Part shown: positions 35,569 to 45,100 of the stretch, piece after piece
How the letters are laid out: each line of letters begins with the position of its first letter
Numbering within the stretch: position 1 is the first letter of the stretch
Assembly: GCA_946402705.1 (NCBI GenBank)
Contig: CAMIXG010000001.1
Location: forward strand, 124,001 to 188,000
Direction: 5' to 3'
DNA from: an uncultured Tissierellia bacterium
GTDB lineage: Bacteria; Bacillota; Clostridia; Tissierellales; Tissierellaceae
DNA length: 64,000 bases
Translations under genes and position numbers: made by a program
Notes under the pieces: generated by a model
The model's database searches: none
The model's input: only the letters and a program-made list of their open reading frames with translations
Told to the model about the DNA's origin: nothing

Positions 35569-36507
35569 ATGAAAAAAAATCTAATAATTTTATTAGGACC
35601 AACAGCAATAGGAAAAACAGACCTGTCTTTAAAGCTGGCTGAACAAATAAATGGAGAGATTGTATCTTGTGATTCTATGCAAATTTATAAGTACATGGAT
35701 GTAGGGTCTGCAAAAGTTTCTAAGATGGAGCAGACAAGAGTAAAACATCACTTGATAGATATAGTATATCCAGATGAAGAATACACTGTAGCAGATTATA
35801 AAAGAGATGCTGAAAATATTATAAACTCTCTAAATGATTTGGGAAAAGTTCCCATAGTAACTGGAGGTACTGGTTTGTATATAAATTCCCTAGTATATAA
35901 ACTTAATTTTACAACAGCAGAGCCAGATTATCAGCTTAGGGAAAGACTGGAAAAGATGGCTGAAACAGATGGGGTGGATAAAGTATTTGACATCTTAAAA
36001 TCCATAGATGCGGAAACTAGTGAAAAATTACATCCAAATGATATTAAAAGGGTTATAAGAGCCATAGAAATCTATGAACAAAGTGGTATAACTATGGGTG
36101 AATATAATAAAAATTTTAGGACTGAGGTAGAGGACTATAATCTTTATATGATAGGACTTAATATGGACAGGGAAAAGCTTTATGAAAGAATAAATCTAAG
36201 AGTAGATCTTATGATGGAAGCAGGTCTTTTGGAAGAGGTTAAGTCTCTTATTGAAAAGGGTTATACAAAAGATTTAATATCTATGCAGGGGATTGGATAT
36301 AAGGAAGTTATGGACTACTTCGAAGATAGAATGACTTTAGAAGATACAATAGATTTAGTTAAGCAAAAGAGTAGAAATTATGCTAAAAGACAGCTCACAT
36401 GGTTTAGGCGAGATGATAGGATAAATTGGTATAACAAGGATGAGTTTTCCAGTGAAGATGAACTTTTAGAAAAAATATTAGAAGATATAAGAAAAAACAA
36501 TTTATAG
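35569..36507 (+). CDS. miaA: tRNA dimethylallyltransferase
   Basis: This 312-residue enzyme has the P-loop GPTAIGKTDLS (10-20), SCDSMQIYKYMDVGSAK (about 35-51), GGTGLYINSL, and the C-terminal TWFRRDDRINWY. It transfers dimethylallyl to A37 of tRNAs, and its product is the substrate of MiaB, the first gene of the operon. Unlike Bacillus, no hfq gene follows. A terminator closes the operon. Confidence 0.96.
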   Translation: MKKNLIILLGPTAIGKTDLSLKLAEQINGEIVSCDSMQIYKYMDVGSAKVSKMEQTRVKHHLIDIVYPDEEYTVADYKRDAENIINSLNDLGKVPIVTGGTGLYINSLVYKLNFTTAEPDYQLRERLEKMAETDGVDKVFDILKSIDAETSEKLHPNDIKRVIRAIEIYEQSGITMGEYNKNFRTEVEDYNLYMIGLNMDREKLYERINLRVDLMMEAGLLEEVKSLIEKGYTKDLISMQGIGYKEVMDYFEDRMTLEDTIDLVKQKSRNYAKRQLTWFRRDDRINWYNKDEFSSEDELLEKILEDIRKNNL

Positions 36508-36533
36508 GAGGACTCTAGTCCTCCTATTTTTAT
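36504..36533 (+). terminator. Terminator after miaA
   Basis: An 11-bp perfect stem (ATAGGAGGACT and complement, 36504-36527) overlaps the stop region and is followed by TTTTTA. Confidence 0.85.
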
Positions 36534-36642
36534 GTAAAAAAATATAGTAATAAGTTATTAAAATTTCAAAAAGTTGATATAGATTATATTTTCTTGTTTC
36601 TGTGTATATATATTAAAAGGTCTATATAGAAGGGGTGTTATT

Positions 36643-37059
36643 ATGAAGAAAATTGTAAAAACTATTATCTATATCACAATTTTAAGATTTGTTTCATCAT
36701 TAGTTTTAACTGAGCTATATAAACTAAATAGTTTATGTATAAGTACGAATTTTGACTCAAGCAATGTTTTATTGATAGAATCTAATTTGCTAGAGTACAT
36801 AACATATGGATTATTTATCTTAATAATATTTCCAATAACCATAAATACCGATAAAAATGAGTTATCACTTCTATCTAAAGTTAGTATGTTACTATTTGTT
36901 ATATTTGATATCATCATTGCTCTTTTCTTAATAATGTTTCCGTATTTGATAAACACAATTTTAGGAACAGTAAAATATTTTAAAGAGTTTTATCTTATAT
37001 TGGGCATACTTGGATTATTACAGTATATTAGAGTGAAAAAGAATGTTATAAATGAATAG
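36643..37059 (+). CDS. Uncharacterised four-helix membrane protein
   Basis: This 138-residue protein has hydrophobic segments at about 7-24, 50-67, 81-105 and 115-131. AGGGGTG precedes the ATG at a suitable distance. I do not recognise the family. It could be DUF2975-like by topology only. It stands alone between the miaA terminator and the hydrolase gene. Confidence 0.55.
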   Translation: MKKIVKTIIYITILRFVSSLVLTELYKLNSLCISTNFDSSNVLLIESNLLEYITYGLFILIIFPITINTDKNELSLLSKVSMLLFVIFDIIIALFLIMFPYLINTILGTVKYFKEFYLILGILGLLQYIRVKKNVINE

Positions 37060-37311
37060 ATATATGGCTAAAACAATTTTACAAAAGTTCTTTTCATATA
37101 TCAGTGTATATTTTCTTTAAGTAAATTAAACAATACGAAAGATATATAGAAAAAAATTGTAAATACTAAGGTTTTTGTAGTTATATTTATTTCCATAGAA
37201 TACTTGATTTTACTATGGTTAAAAGCTATTTAAATTTCCTGCCAAACTTTGTTTATTTTTGATAAAATTGAGGTAGTAATAAAGTTGACGACTAAAAGGA
37301 GATGAATGAAT

Positions 37312-38292
37312 ATGTGTACTTGTATTTTCTTAAAAAATGATAATAATGATACTGTTATGGCTAGAACTATGGACTTTTCTTTTGAACTAGACCCTAATTT
37401 TGTTTTTATCCCAAGAAATTATCCAATAAGTTTTAAGCATTTAGAATATAAATTAGATAAGCATTATGCCTACATAGGATTATCTAGTCTTATAAATGAA
37501 TATCTTTTTGCAGATGGTGTAAATGAGCATGGATTAGGAGTTGCAACCTTATATTTTGAAGGATATGCTTCCTATCAAGAAAAAGAATCAGATAGAAAAA
37601 ATATAGCCTCATATGAACTTGTAAACTGGTTACTTGCAACTTGTAAGACTACTGAAGAAGTTATGGTTGAACTTGGTAATATAAGAGTTGTTCAAAGTTA
37701 CTTAAAATTACTTAATAAGACTACCCCACTTCACTGGATGGTTAGCGATAAGGGTGGTAAAACTATAGTTATTGAATATACTGAGAATGGTTTATATGTA
37801 AAGGAAAACCCAACAGGAGTTCTAACTAATAGCCCTAATTTAGATTGGCATTTAACTAATCTTAGAAATTATGTAGGACTTGATAGACATCAAACTCAGA
37901 AAAAATTGATAAATGATATGGAAATTACTCCATTTGGACAAGGTGGAGGAAGTTTTGGACTACCAGGGGATTATACTCCAGCATCAAGATTTGTAAGAAC
38001 TGTCTTTAATAAACTAACTTGCTTTATAGGACAGGATAAGGAACAATTAATAGTATCAGCTATTAATATTTTAAACTCTGTGAGCATTTCTAAGGGTAAT
38101 GTAGTAACAAGTGCTGATGCAGTAGATTATACTCAGTACACATCATATATGGACTTGGAATCAGGCCACTACTATTTTAAAACCTATTTAAATGATAAGG
38201 TTAGAAGAGCATCTATCCATGATTTTGATTTAAATGGCAATAGACCAGTAGTTAGGGCAGTATCTAAAAAACCAGAATTTGCTACAATATAA
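37312..38292 (+). CDS. Choloylglycine hydrolase family (linear amide C-N hydrolase)
   Basis: This 326-residue Ntn-hydrolase has the expected catalytic set: Cys2 (MCTC, exposed after Met removal), Arg18 and Asp21 (ARTMDF), Asn71 (GVNEHGLG), an Asn in LTNSPNLDWHL and an Arg in PGDYTPASRFVR. Family members are bile salt hydrolases, penicillin V acylases and N-acyl-amino-acid hydrolases. Sequence does not fix the substrate. ATG 37312 is preferred because it gives Cys2 and lies well placed after AAGGAGATG. ATG 37306 would bury the nucleophile. No signal peptide, so cytoplasmic. Confidence 0.92.
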   Translation: MCTCIFLKNDNNDTVMARTMDFSFELDPNFVFIPRNYPISFKHLEYKLDKHYAYIGLSSLINEYLFADGVNEHGLGVATLYFEGYASYQEKESDRKNIASYELVNWLLATCKTTEEVMVELGNIRVVQSYLKLLNKTTPLHWMVSDKGGKTIVIEYTENGLYVKENPTGVLTNSPNLDWHLTNLRNYVGLDRHQTQKKLINDMEITPFGQGGGSFGLPGDYTPASRFVRTVFNKLTCFIGQDKEQLIVSAINILNSVSISKGNVVTSADAVDYTQYTSYMDLESGHYYFKTYLNDKVRRASIHDFDLNGNRPVVRAVSKKPEFATI

Positions 38293-38303
38293 GAAGATAA
38301 ATT

Positions 38304-38331
38304 AAAACATCCTTTGGGGATGTTTTTTTTA
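38304..38331 (+). terminator. Terminator after hydrolase gene
   Basis: An AAACATCC/GGATGTTT stem is followed by eight T. Confidence 0.85.
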
Positions 38332-38537
38332 CTATGCACTTAGATTGATTTTAAAATATATTGGGCGAAAGATACTTAATTAGTCTTAGATAGTGTGAAA
38401 AATGCTTTTGAATTTAAGGCTTTTTTTATCAAATTCTGACTATTTTAAAAGAAATGACCAAAAAGACTTTAGAAGTATTCACGATTGTTATATACTGTAG
38501 TTAGTTATTAAATTTTTTTATAATAGGAGGAGATTGT

Positions 38538-40199
38538 ATGGGTAAATCTGTAGTTAAAAAAACAGCTATGGTGATTCTTTTAAGTATAATCTTTGGACAA
38601 ATTAGTATATTTAGTCAAGTATATGCAAAAGATGTAGAACTGATTAGCCAAGAAGATGAAGAATTAAAGCTATTTGAAGAAAGTTTAGAAGAGGCTTTAG
38701 AATTTTTAGAAAATGAAATAGAGGTTGAGGACTCTAAAAATGATAGGGCAGGTTTAGAAAATCTAAGTATAAAAGAAGATTTAAGAGAACTTGAAAATTT
38801 AGAGGAAGTCAAAGAAATAAAAACTAACTCGCCTTTGAGAATGTATTCTATGGAAGTGGCATCTATAGATACTGTTGTAGAAAGTGAAAAAGATGAAAAA
38901 ACTGAGGAGATAAAAAATAAGCTTACTGGTATTTTAGATACTATAGATATTTTAGAACTTGAAAGACTAAAAGCATCTTATAGTGCAGAAGCTGAAATAG
39001 CTGGAGATATAGGAGAAACAATAACTAATGTATTATCTCTTTATACAAATATAAGCCAAATAAAGGATTTTAAATCAGCTATAGCAAGTATAAAAAGTAT
39101 AATTCAAGATATAAAAACTATAAAACATAATATACAAGTTTTAAAGTTAAAAATTAATGTTAATAAATTGGATAGAAATTTAAATTTAAGATATATAAGT
39201 CAAATTGAAAATCATATTGAGAAAAGGATTTTTGACAAAGCTATTCAAAATGAGCTTAGATTATTTTATATAAAAAGATTAGATAGTTCTATCAATAAAG
39301 AGCTGCTAAAATTAGAAGTTAAAAGCCATAAGTCCAAACTTTATGCAAATCAAGGAGATATAGATTCCATAGAGCTTAGATTAGATGAGATTAAATTGAT
39401 AATAGATTATACTGATAAGTATATAAAAGCTCATTATGATGATTTAAAAAATGTAGAAAACCTAGATAGATATTTGGAAAATACCTATCAGCTTTATATA
39501 GATACAATTATTGAGAATCTAGTTGTAGCACAAAATGATGTAGATTCTAAGGATAATATAAACTTGGATATAGCTGGACTATTTGATGAGATAAACTTAG
39601 AAATAGTAAGATTAAAAGATGATTTTGAGAATATAAACTATGAAGATATAGAAGACTTAAAGGATATTTTAGCTAGGGTAGATTACTATATATCTACTCA
39701 ATCTATTGGAAAGAGTAAAACTAACAATAAAAAATTATATAAAACTGTAAAATCTAATATAGATGGACTATATAAAATTATAGAAATTAATGAAGAAATA
39801 GCTTATATAGTAGATAAATATACATTTGAGAGTGAGTATTCAAAAACTTTTGAAAAGGAAGTAAATAAACTTTTAAGTTTAATAAATGGTCAGGAAAAAG
39901 ATATAAGGGATAGAAATTTGGAAAAGATAGATGCAGTTATAGCAAATTTCAACCATCTTAAAAATATAGAAGAGGCTAAGGATTTATTTAATGACCTTGA
40001 AGGAAAGATTAATAAGATAAAGGTTAGTAAGTTTACCCATGCTAAGAAACTAGATAAATTAAATGAGTATAGAGATTTAATAAAAACTGTTGAGGCTGAA
40101 GAACTTCAGGATAAAAAAGATTATCTATTGGAACTTATAGAAGATAAGGAGATGGAACTTAATAATCTATATGCTAGATTAAATGTTATTTATGGATAA
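38538..40199 (+). CDS. Large secreted helical (coiled-coil) protein
   Basis: This 553-residue protein has a signal peptide (KKTAMVILLSIIFGQISIF, cleavage likely after VYA at about residue 30). The remainder is nearly all charged, Leu/Ile/Glu/Lys-rich predicted helix with few prolines and no cysteines. No LPXTG, lipobox, SLH or membrane anchor is seen, so it is probably released or held by other surface proteins. I do not recognise a family. AGGAGG precedes the ATG. Monocistronic. Confidence 0.75.
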   Translation: MGKSVVKKTAMVILLSIIFGQISIFSQVYAKDVELISQEDEELKLFEESLEEALEFLENEIEVEDSKNDRAGLENLSIKEDLRELENLEEVKEIKTNSPLRMYSMEVASIDTVVESEKDEKTEEIKNKLTGILDTIDILELERLKASYSAEAEIAGDIGETITNVLSLYTNISQIKDFKSAIASIKSIIQDIKTIKHNIQVLKLKINVNKLDRNLNLRYISQIENHIEKRIFDKAIQNELRLFYIKRLDSSINKELLKLEVKSHKSKLYANQGDIDSIELRLDEIKLIIDYTDKYIKAHYDDLKNVENLDRYLENTYQLYIDTIIENLVVAQNDVDSKDNINLDIAGLFDEINLEIVRLKDDFENINYEDIEDLKDILARVDYYISTQSIGKSKTNNKKLYKTVKSNIDGLYKIIEINEEIAYIVDKYTFESEYSKTFEKEVNKLLSLINGQEKDIRDRNLEKIDAVIANFNHLKNIEEAKDLFNDLEGKINKIKVSKFTHAKKLDKLNEYRDLIKTVEAEELQDKKDYLLELIEDKEMELNNLYARLNVIYG

Positions 40200-40554
40200 G
40201 ATTTAATTAAGCAGGCAAATGAAATATCTTATATAAGAGTAGGCACTTCAAAAATGAGGTGCCTATTTTTCGTTCAATTTTGAAAAATGTGTAATATCAT
40301 AAAAACTAGATTTCCAACTGACTAAATATAAAAATATCATACTAGTTAGACAAAAAATAGAAAGTAAACCTAGAATGTGTTGTTAAAGACAAAATTGTCT
40401 AGCTAGATTTTAGTTTTTAAAGAGTATCAATGGTTTGTATTTTACTGAGATATCCTTACTATAGCAAATTATTAGTGTTTAGATAGTATTTTATTAAAAT
40501 AGCACTAAGTGATAGAATGAACTTATAAAGATTTGTACTATTGGAGGTTTTACC
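40200..40554. other. Intergenic region with one terminator
   Basis: Apart from the hairpin at 40240-40270, no open frame or structured element is recognised. It is AT-rich and holds the probable promoter of the HEAT-repeat gene near 40500. Confidence 0.5.
40240..40271 (+). terminator. Terminator after secreted-protein gene
   Basis: TAGGCACTTC pairs with GAGGTGCCTA (G-U allowed) around AAAAAT, and five T follow. Confidence 0.8.
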
Positions 40555-41179
40555 ATGAAAGATTATATGACATATCTTGAGGATAGATATTTTGATAAGA
40601 TTAGTTTCAAACTAATTGAAAAAGATACAGAAGATTTCTATAAATCAAATTCTTTGGCAGCATGTTATGATATTGGAATGAAACTTTACACATCAGCTAA
40701 CTATCAAGTTCAAGAAGCAGGTATTTATCTATTGGGATATTCTGCAACAGAGTATGAAGATGGCCTAGTTTTTCTTAGAGATGAAGTGAGTCAGCATGAG
40801 AATTGGCGAGTTCAAGAAGTGCTGGAAAAAAGCGTTTGATAATTATTGCAGAATTGTCGGTTATGAATCTGCATTACCTGTTATTAAAGACTGGTTAGAG
40901 AGTGATGTGGCAAATACTCGTAGGTCTATTTCAGAGGGGCTAAGAATATGGACAGGTCGCCCATATTTCAAAGAAAATCCACAAGTAGCTATTGACCTAT
41001 TATCTCCTTATAAAGAAGATGAAAGTTTATATATGCGTAAATCTGTTGGAAACGCTTTAAGAGATATTAGTAAAAAGCACCCAGATTTAATTGCAAAAGA
41101 ACTTGAACAATGGGATTTATCATCTAAAGAGATTAAACAAGTCCATACATTAGCAAGTAAGTTTATAAATAAAGGGTGA
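40555..41179 (+). pseudogene. HEAT-repeat (AlkD-like) protein gene split by a frameshift
   Basis: Two overlapping frames (40555-40839 and 40796-41179) make one protein of about 207 residues if a single A is removed from the A6 run at 40826-40831. The reading then continues VQEVLEKAFDNYCRIVGYES. The combined protein has HEAT-like helices (YQVQEAGIYLLGY, NTRRSISEGLRIW, YMRKSVGNALRDISKKHPDL), as in DNA-alkylation-repair-type proteins. Both halves keep normal codon content, so the break is recent, a sequencing error, or compensated by slippage. GGAGG lies upstream of the first ATG. Confidence 0.75.
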
Positions 41180-41219
41180 AAAAGAGCTTAAAGTAGATTG
41201 TGCTTTAAGCTCTTTTTTA
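41180..41219 (+). terminator. Terminator after HEAT-repeat gene
   Basis: A 14-bp stem AAAAGAGCTTAAAG and its complement is followed by TTTT. Confidence 0.85.
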
Positions 41220-41257
41220 GTATGATTTTTATATATGAGTACAGAGGAGGATAGAAA

Positions 41258-42238
41258 ATGAAATTTACTGTATCTCAGTTTGATGAAAAATATACCTTAG
41301 ATGAACAATATGAAAAATATAGGGATAAAATATCTACCTTAGATCCGAGTAGTAATGATTTTCATAAGAAGTATAAGATAAGAGAAAATATTGGAACTGG
41401 TAGTATTGAAATATATAAATTAAAGGATAAAATGGAGATAATAATTTATAATCTAAAGTATTTCAATGATTTAGAGTTAAGTTATGAGGTGGATGAAGAT
41501 TACTTTGAGATTGAATACTGTATAGAAGGCAGTATGAAAATAATCAAGGAAGAAGAAGTTTTATTTAGAGAAGGAGACCTATCAATCTCATCATCTAAAG
41601 ATACTAAGGGTAGTATTATTTATGAAAAGAATAAGACTTATAAGGGTGTATCTATTACAACAAATAAGAAGAATATTAAAAACTATTTTGGTAGTAGCGG
41701 AATAGAAGTTTGGAACAATACCATAGAAAAGCTAAATACTAGTAAGAGAATTAAGTACTATAATGGCATATCTGCTCCCTATGATATAAGAAATAGTTTT
41801 GCTGAAATTTTTTACAATAATTATGACCTGGAAATCAAAAAATTATATTTAGAAGTTAAAATTATGGAAATACTAACTAATATAATACTTCTTGAAAAAA
41901 CTAAGGTATCCTTAGACAGTTATGAAATAGAAAAAATCAATAAAATACCAGAAATATTAATGGAAAACATATTGGAACTACCAACTATTGAAGAACTATC
42001 AAAGTCTTTAGGTATAAATAAAAATAAATTAAATAGTGGTTTTAAGGAGTTATATGGAGACTCTATATTTAGTTATCATAGGAAGAAATCCTTGGAAACT
42101 GCCTGTATATTTTTAAAGACCACAAAGAAAACCATATCAGAGATAGCCCTAGAATCAGGATATTCTACCCCAAGTAATTTCTGCTATGCCTTTAAAAAAC
42201 AATTTGGAATAAGCCCAAGTAAATATAGAAAGCTATAA
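41258..42238 (+). CDS. AraC-family transcriptional regulator
   Basis: This 326-residue protein has an N-terminal sensor part with a cupin-like segment (VDEDYFEIEYCIEGSMKI) and a C-terminal double helix-turn-helix. The second HTH carries ISEIALESGYSTPSNFCYAF and ends FGISPSKYRKL. It is located just before a siderophore-type ABC importer, so it most likely controls that operon in response to a ligand, as YbtA/PchR-type regulators do. GGAGGAT precedes the ATG. A terminator separates it from the transporter genes. Confidence 0.9.
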   Translation: MKFTVSQFDEKYTLDEQYEKYRDKISTLDPSSNDFHKKYKIRENIGTGSIEIYKLKDKMEIIIYNLKYFNDLELSYEVDEDYFEIEYCIEGSMKIIKEEEVLFREGDLSISSSKDTKGSIIYEKNKTYKGVSITTNKKNIKNYFGSSGIEVWNNTIEKLNTSKRIKYYNGISAPYDIRNSFAEIFYNNYDLEIKKLYLEVKIMEILTNIILLEKTKVSLDSYEIEKINKIPEILMENILELPTIEELSKSLGINKNKLNSGFKELYGDSIFSYHRKKSLETACIFLKTTKKTISEIALESGYSTPSNFCYAFKKQFGISPSKYRKL

Positions 42239-42270
42239 GGTATTAAGATAAAAATCTTAATACCTTTTTT
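42237..42270 (+). terminator. Terminator after araC-type gene
   Basis: AAGGTATTAAGAT pairs with its complement around AAAA, then TTTT. Confidence 0.85.
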
Positions 42271-42354
42271 GTGCCTATTTCAATATAATTTAGGACTAGT
42301 TCAACAAAGAATATTTTTAAATTTTGCTAAACTAGATTAAGAGGTGAGAGGACA

Positions 42355-43266
42355 ATGAATAAATATAGGGCGAAATTGATAATGGTTATTAGTATCCTAG
42401 GCATACTTTTAACTGCCTGTAATAAGAGTAAGGTTGAAGAAGTGAGTGATAGAAGGGATACTTTAGTAATCGGTCAGTCCATGGCAGAGAATATTATACA
42501 CTTTGGACTTACAGATAGGGTGTTAGGTGTTGGATATTTGGATAACTCTTTTTCAATATATAAAGATGAATTAGAAAAATTACCAATTCTTTCTCAAAGT
42601 TGGCCATCGAAGGAAAGTATCATGGCCTTAGATCCAAAGATAATTTATTCAATGCATTCAGCATTTAAAGATGAATATATTGGTACTTACGATTTTTGGA
42701 ATGGACAAGGCATGAAAACTTTAGGTGTAGTAAATTATGATAAGGGCATTAGTAAGGAAAACTATTATGGAGATTTAAGTCAGTTTGGAGAAGTATTTGA
42801 AAAAGAAGAAGAAGTAAAGGGCTACATTGATGACTTAGAGGGCAAAATAAAAATTCTTAAGGATAAAAATAAAGATGAAACAGCCAAAGATATTTTATTT
42901 ATAGGAAGTACTGCTGGTAGGGATTATTATGATTTCTATCCAAAGGACTGGTGCATTGTAGATGAAGTAATAGAAGACCTTGGAAGTAATTTTATATCCT
43001 TATCAGATAAAAATATGGAATTATCAATCGAGGCTATAATAAAGTCAAATCCAGATAAAATTATAATTACTGAATTTAAAAATGATGACAAGGAAAGTAT
43101 AATAAATGATTTAAAATCTATACCAGCTCTTTCGGATTTGAGGGCCATAAAAGAAGACCAAATTTTAGTTGTAGACTATACTTCTTCAATAAGAGGAGGA
43201 CTTGGTTTAGAAAATTTATATAACGAGGTAGAAGAATTTTTATATGGAGGTGGTAGTAAAATATGA
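42355..43266 (+). CDS. Siderophore/cobalamin-type ABC transporter substrate-binding lipoprotein
   Basis: This 303-residue class III periplasmic-binding protein has lipobox LTAC (Cys about 22). The fold is marked by DTLVIGQSMAENIIHFGL, MALDPKIIYS, LEAIIKSNPDKIIITEF-like segments and a final PALSDLRAIKEDQI. FecB/BtuF-like proteins bind ferric siderophores, heme or corrinoids. The following permease (4-nt overlap) and ATPase complete a FecBCDE-like importer. The ligand is undetermined. Confidence 0.9.
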   Translation: MNKYRAKLIMVISILGILLTACNKSKVEEVSDRRDTLVIGQSMAENIIHFGLTDRVLGVGYLDNSFSIYKDELEKLPILSQSWPSKESIMALDPKIIYSMHSAFKDEYIGTYDFWNGQGMKTLGVVNYDKGISKENYYGDLSQFGEVFEKEEEVKGYIDDLEGKIKILKDKNKDETAKDILFIGSTAGRDYYDFYPKDWCIVDEVIEDLGSNFISLSDKNMELSIEAIIKSNPDKIIITEFKNDDKESIINDLKSIPALSDLRAIKEDQILVVDYTSSIRGGLGLENLYNEVEEFLYGGGSKI

Positions 43267-44333
43267 TGGAAATGAAGGCAATAAGAGAAGTAAGTTTGGA
43301 TAAGGTCTTAAAAGATGAGATTAGATTTAGGAAAATTGTAGTAGGTTTGGTAGTAGTTTTACTACTTGGTATAGCCTTATCCCTATCAGTAGGAGAGATA
43401 CGAATAAGTTTGGATAACATTATAAAAATACTTTTAAATAGAGAGACTACCAATCTAAATACAAAGATAATAATGAATCTTAGACTTCCAAGAACTATAT
43501 TTGCCATAATAGTTGGGGCAGGGCTTGGGCTTTGCGGAATTGTAATGCAATCATCAGTGCAAAATCCCTTGGCTGATCCCTATATTCTAGGAATATCATC
43601 AGGTGCATCTTTTGGGGCAACTTTTTATATTCTCATAGGAGTTAAACTTTTAGGCAATATTAATAAATTTGGTCTATCGGTATTTGCATTTTTAGGTGGA
43701 GTGGTTGCTGCTGTTTTAGTTATATCCCTATCATCTGTGGGAGGAAAAACGTCATCAGTAAAGCTGGTCTTAGCAGGTACAGTAGTTAATGCCTTATGTA
43801 GTGCTTTTACAAACTTTTTGATATATCTTGGTAATAATGCGGAAGGGCTTAAGAGTATAACCTTTTGGACCATGGGAAATTTATCAATAACAGATACGAA
43901 GATTAATATCCTTCCAGGGATAGTGGTACTACTTAGCTGTATATATTTTCTATCACAAAGTAGAAACTTAAATAGTATGATGATTGGAGAAGAGGCAGCA
44001 ACTACTTTAGGAGTAGATTTAAATAAATATAGGAAAAAATATATAGCTATTTCAGTTTTAATAATAGGAATACTTGTATCTAGTGCTGGAATTATAGGTT
44101 TTGTAGGCTTAGTTGTACCACATATGATAAGAGGTATAGTAGGCTCAAATAATAAAAAAATACTACCACTTACAATAATAGCCAGTGCTATATTCTTACT
44201 TTATGCAGATATTTTATCAAGGCTTATAATACCTAATGGTGAACTACCAATAGGAGTAATTACATCCATGGTTGGTGCTCCACTCTTTATGTATATTTTA
44301 GTTACTAGAAATAGAAGGTATGGTGATAACTAA
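43263..44333 (+). CDS. FecCD-family ABC transporter permease
   Basis: This 356-residue protein has about ten hydrophobic helices. Family motifs are RLPRTIFAIIVGAGLGLCG (about 78-96), QSSVQNPLADPYILGISSGA (about 99-118) and GFVGLVVPHMIRGIVG (about 280-295). It starts within the stop of the binding-protein gene and ends 1 nt into the ATPase start, so all three subunits are coupled. Confidence 0.95.
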   Translation: MMEMKAIREVSLDKVLKDEIRFRKIVVGLVVVLLLGIALSLSVGEIRISLDNIIKILLNRETTNLNTKIIMNLRLPRTIFAIIVGAGLGLCGIVMQSSVQNPLADPYILGISSGASFGATFYILIGVKLLGNINKFGLSVFAFLGGVVAAVLVISLSSVGGKTSSVKLVLAGTVVNALCSAFTNFLIYLGNNAEGLKSITFWTMGNLSITDTKINILPGIVVLLSCIYFLSQSRNLNSMMIGEEAATTLGVDLNKYRKKYIAISVLIIGILVSSAGIIGFVGLVVPHMIRGIVGSNNKKILPLTIIASAIFLLYADILSRLIIPNGELPIGVITSMVGAPLFMYILVTRNRRYGDN

Positions 44334-45088
44334 TGGTATTAGAGGCGAAAAATATAGAGATAAAATTAGGAGATAAAACAATAATAGAAGATGTATCAAT
44401 AAAGGTGGATAAAGGAAAATCAGTTGGAATAATAGGGCCTAATGGCTGCGGAAAATCTACTCTACTAAAATCCATCTATAAATATATAAAACCTGATAAG
44501 GGAGAAATTTTTTTAGACAACAAAAATATTATAGATGAAAATCCTAAAGAAATTTTTAAACATATGGCTGTGGTTGGTCAATTTAATCAAATTAGTTTCA
44601 ATTTTTCAGTATATGACATAGTTTTAATGGGCCGTTCACCCCACAAAACTTTTTTAGAAAAAGATACTCAAAAAGATAGGGAGATAGTTATAGAATCTCT
44701 CCAAAAAGTGGGCATGTTATCTTATATAAATAGAGACTTTAATACTCTTTCAGGTGGAGAAAAACAAAGGGTAATACTGGCTAGAGCTCTAGCACAAAAG
44801 CCTAAAATATTAATTCTAGATGAGCCAACAAATCATCTGGATATAAAATATCAAATAGAGATACTTGAGATTGTAAAATCTCTAAATATATCGGTTTTAT
44901 CAGTGCTACATGACTTAGCCTTAACCTATAAGTACTGTGATTATATATATGTTATAGATGGAGGAAAAGTAGTAAAATCAGGAACACCAGATGAAATTAT
45001 AACTAGGGAAACTATAAAAGATATGTATAAAATAGATAGTAAGGTAATTTTTGATGGAGAAGACATGGCAATTTGTTATAGAAAATAA
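44333..45088 (+). CDS. FepC/BtuD-type ABC transporter ATP-binding protein
   Basis: This 251-residue ATPase has Walker A GPNGCGKSTLLKSI (about 34-47), the signature TLSGGEKQRVILARALA (about 137-153), Walker B LILDEPTNHLDI and the H-loop SVLHDLA. It energises the upstream FecCD-type permease. Twelve nt downstream a MATE exporter gene follows, probably in the same transcript. Confidence 0.95.
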   Translation: MVLEAKNIEIKLGDKTIIEDVSIKVDKGKSVGIIGPNGCGKSTLLKSIYKYIKPDKGEIFLDNKNIIDENPKEIFKHMAVVGQFNQISFNFSVYDIVLMGRSPHKTFLEKDTQKDREIVIESLQKVGMLSYINRDFNTLSGGEKQRVILARALAQKPKILILDEPTNHLDIKYQIEILEIVKSLNISVLSVLHDLALTYKYCDYIYVIDGGKVVKSGTPDEIITRETIKDMYKIDSKVIFDGEDMAICYRK

Positions 45089-45100
45089 GAGGGTGGTAAC

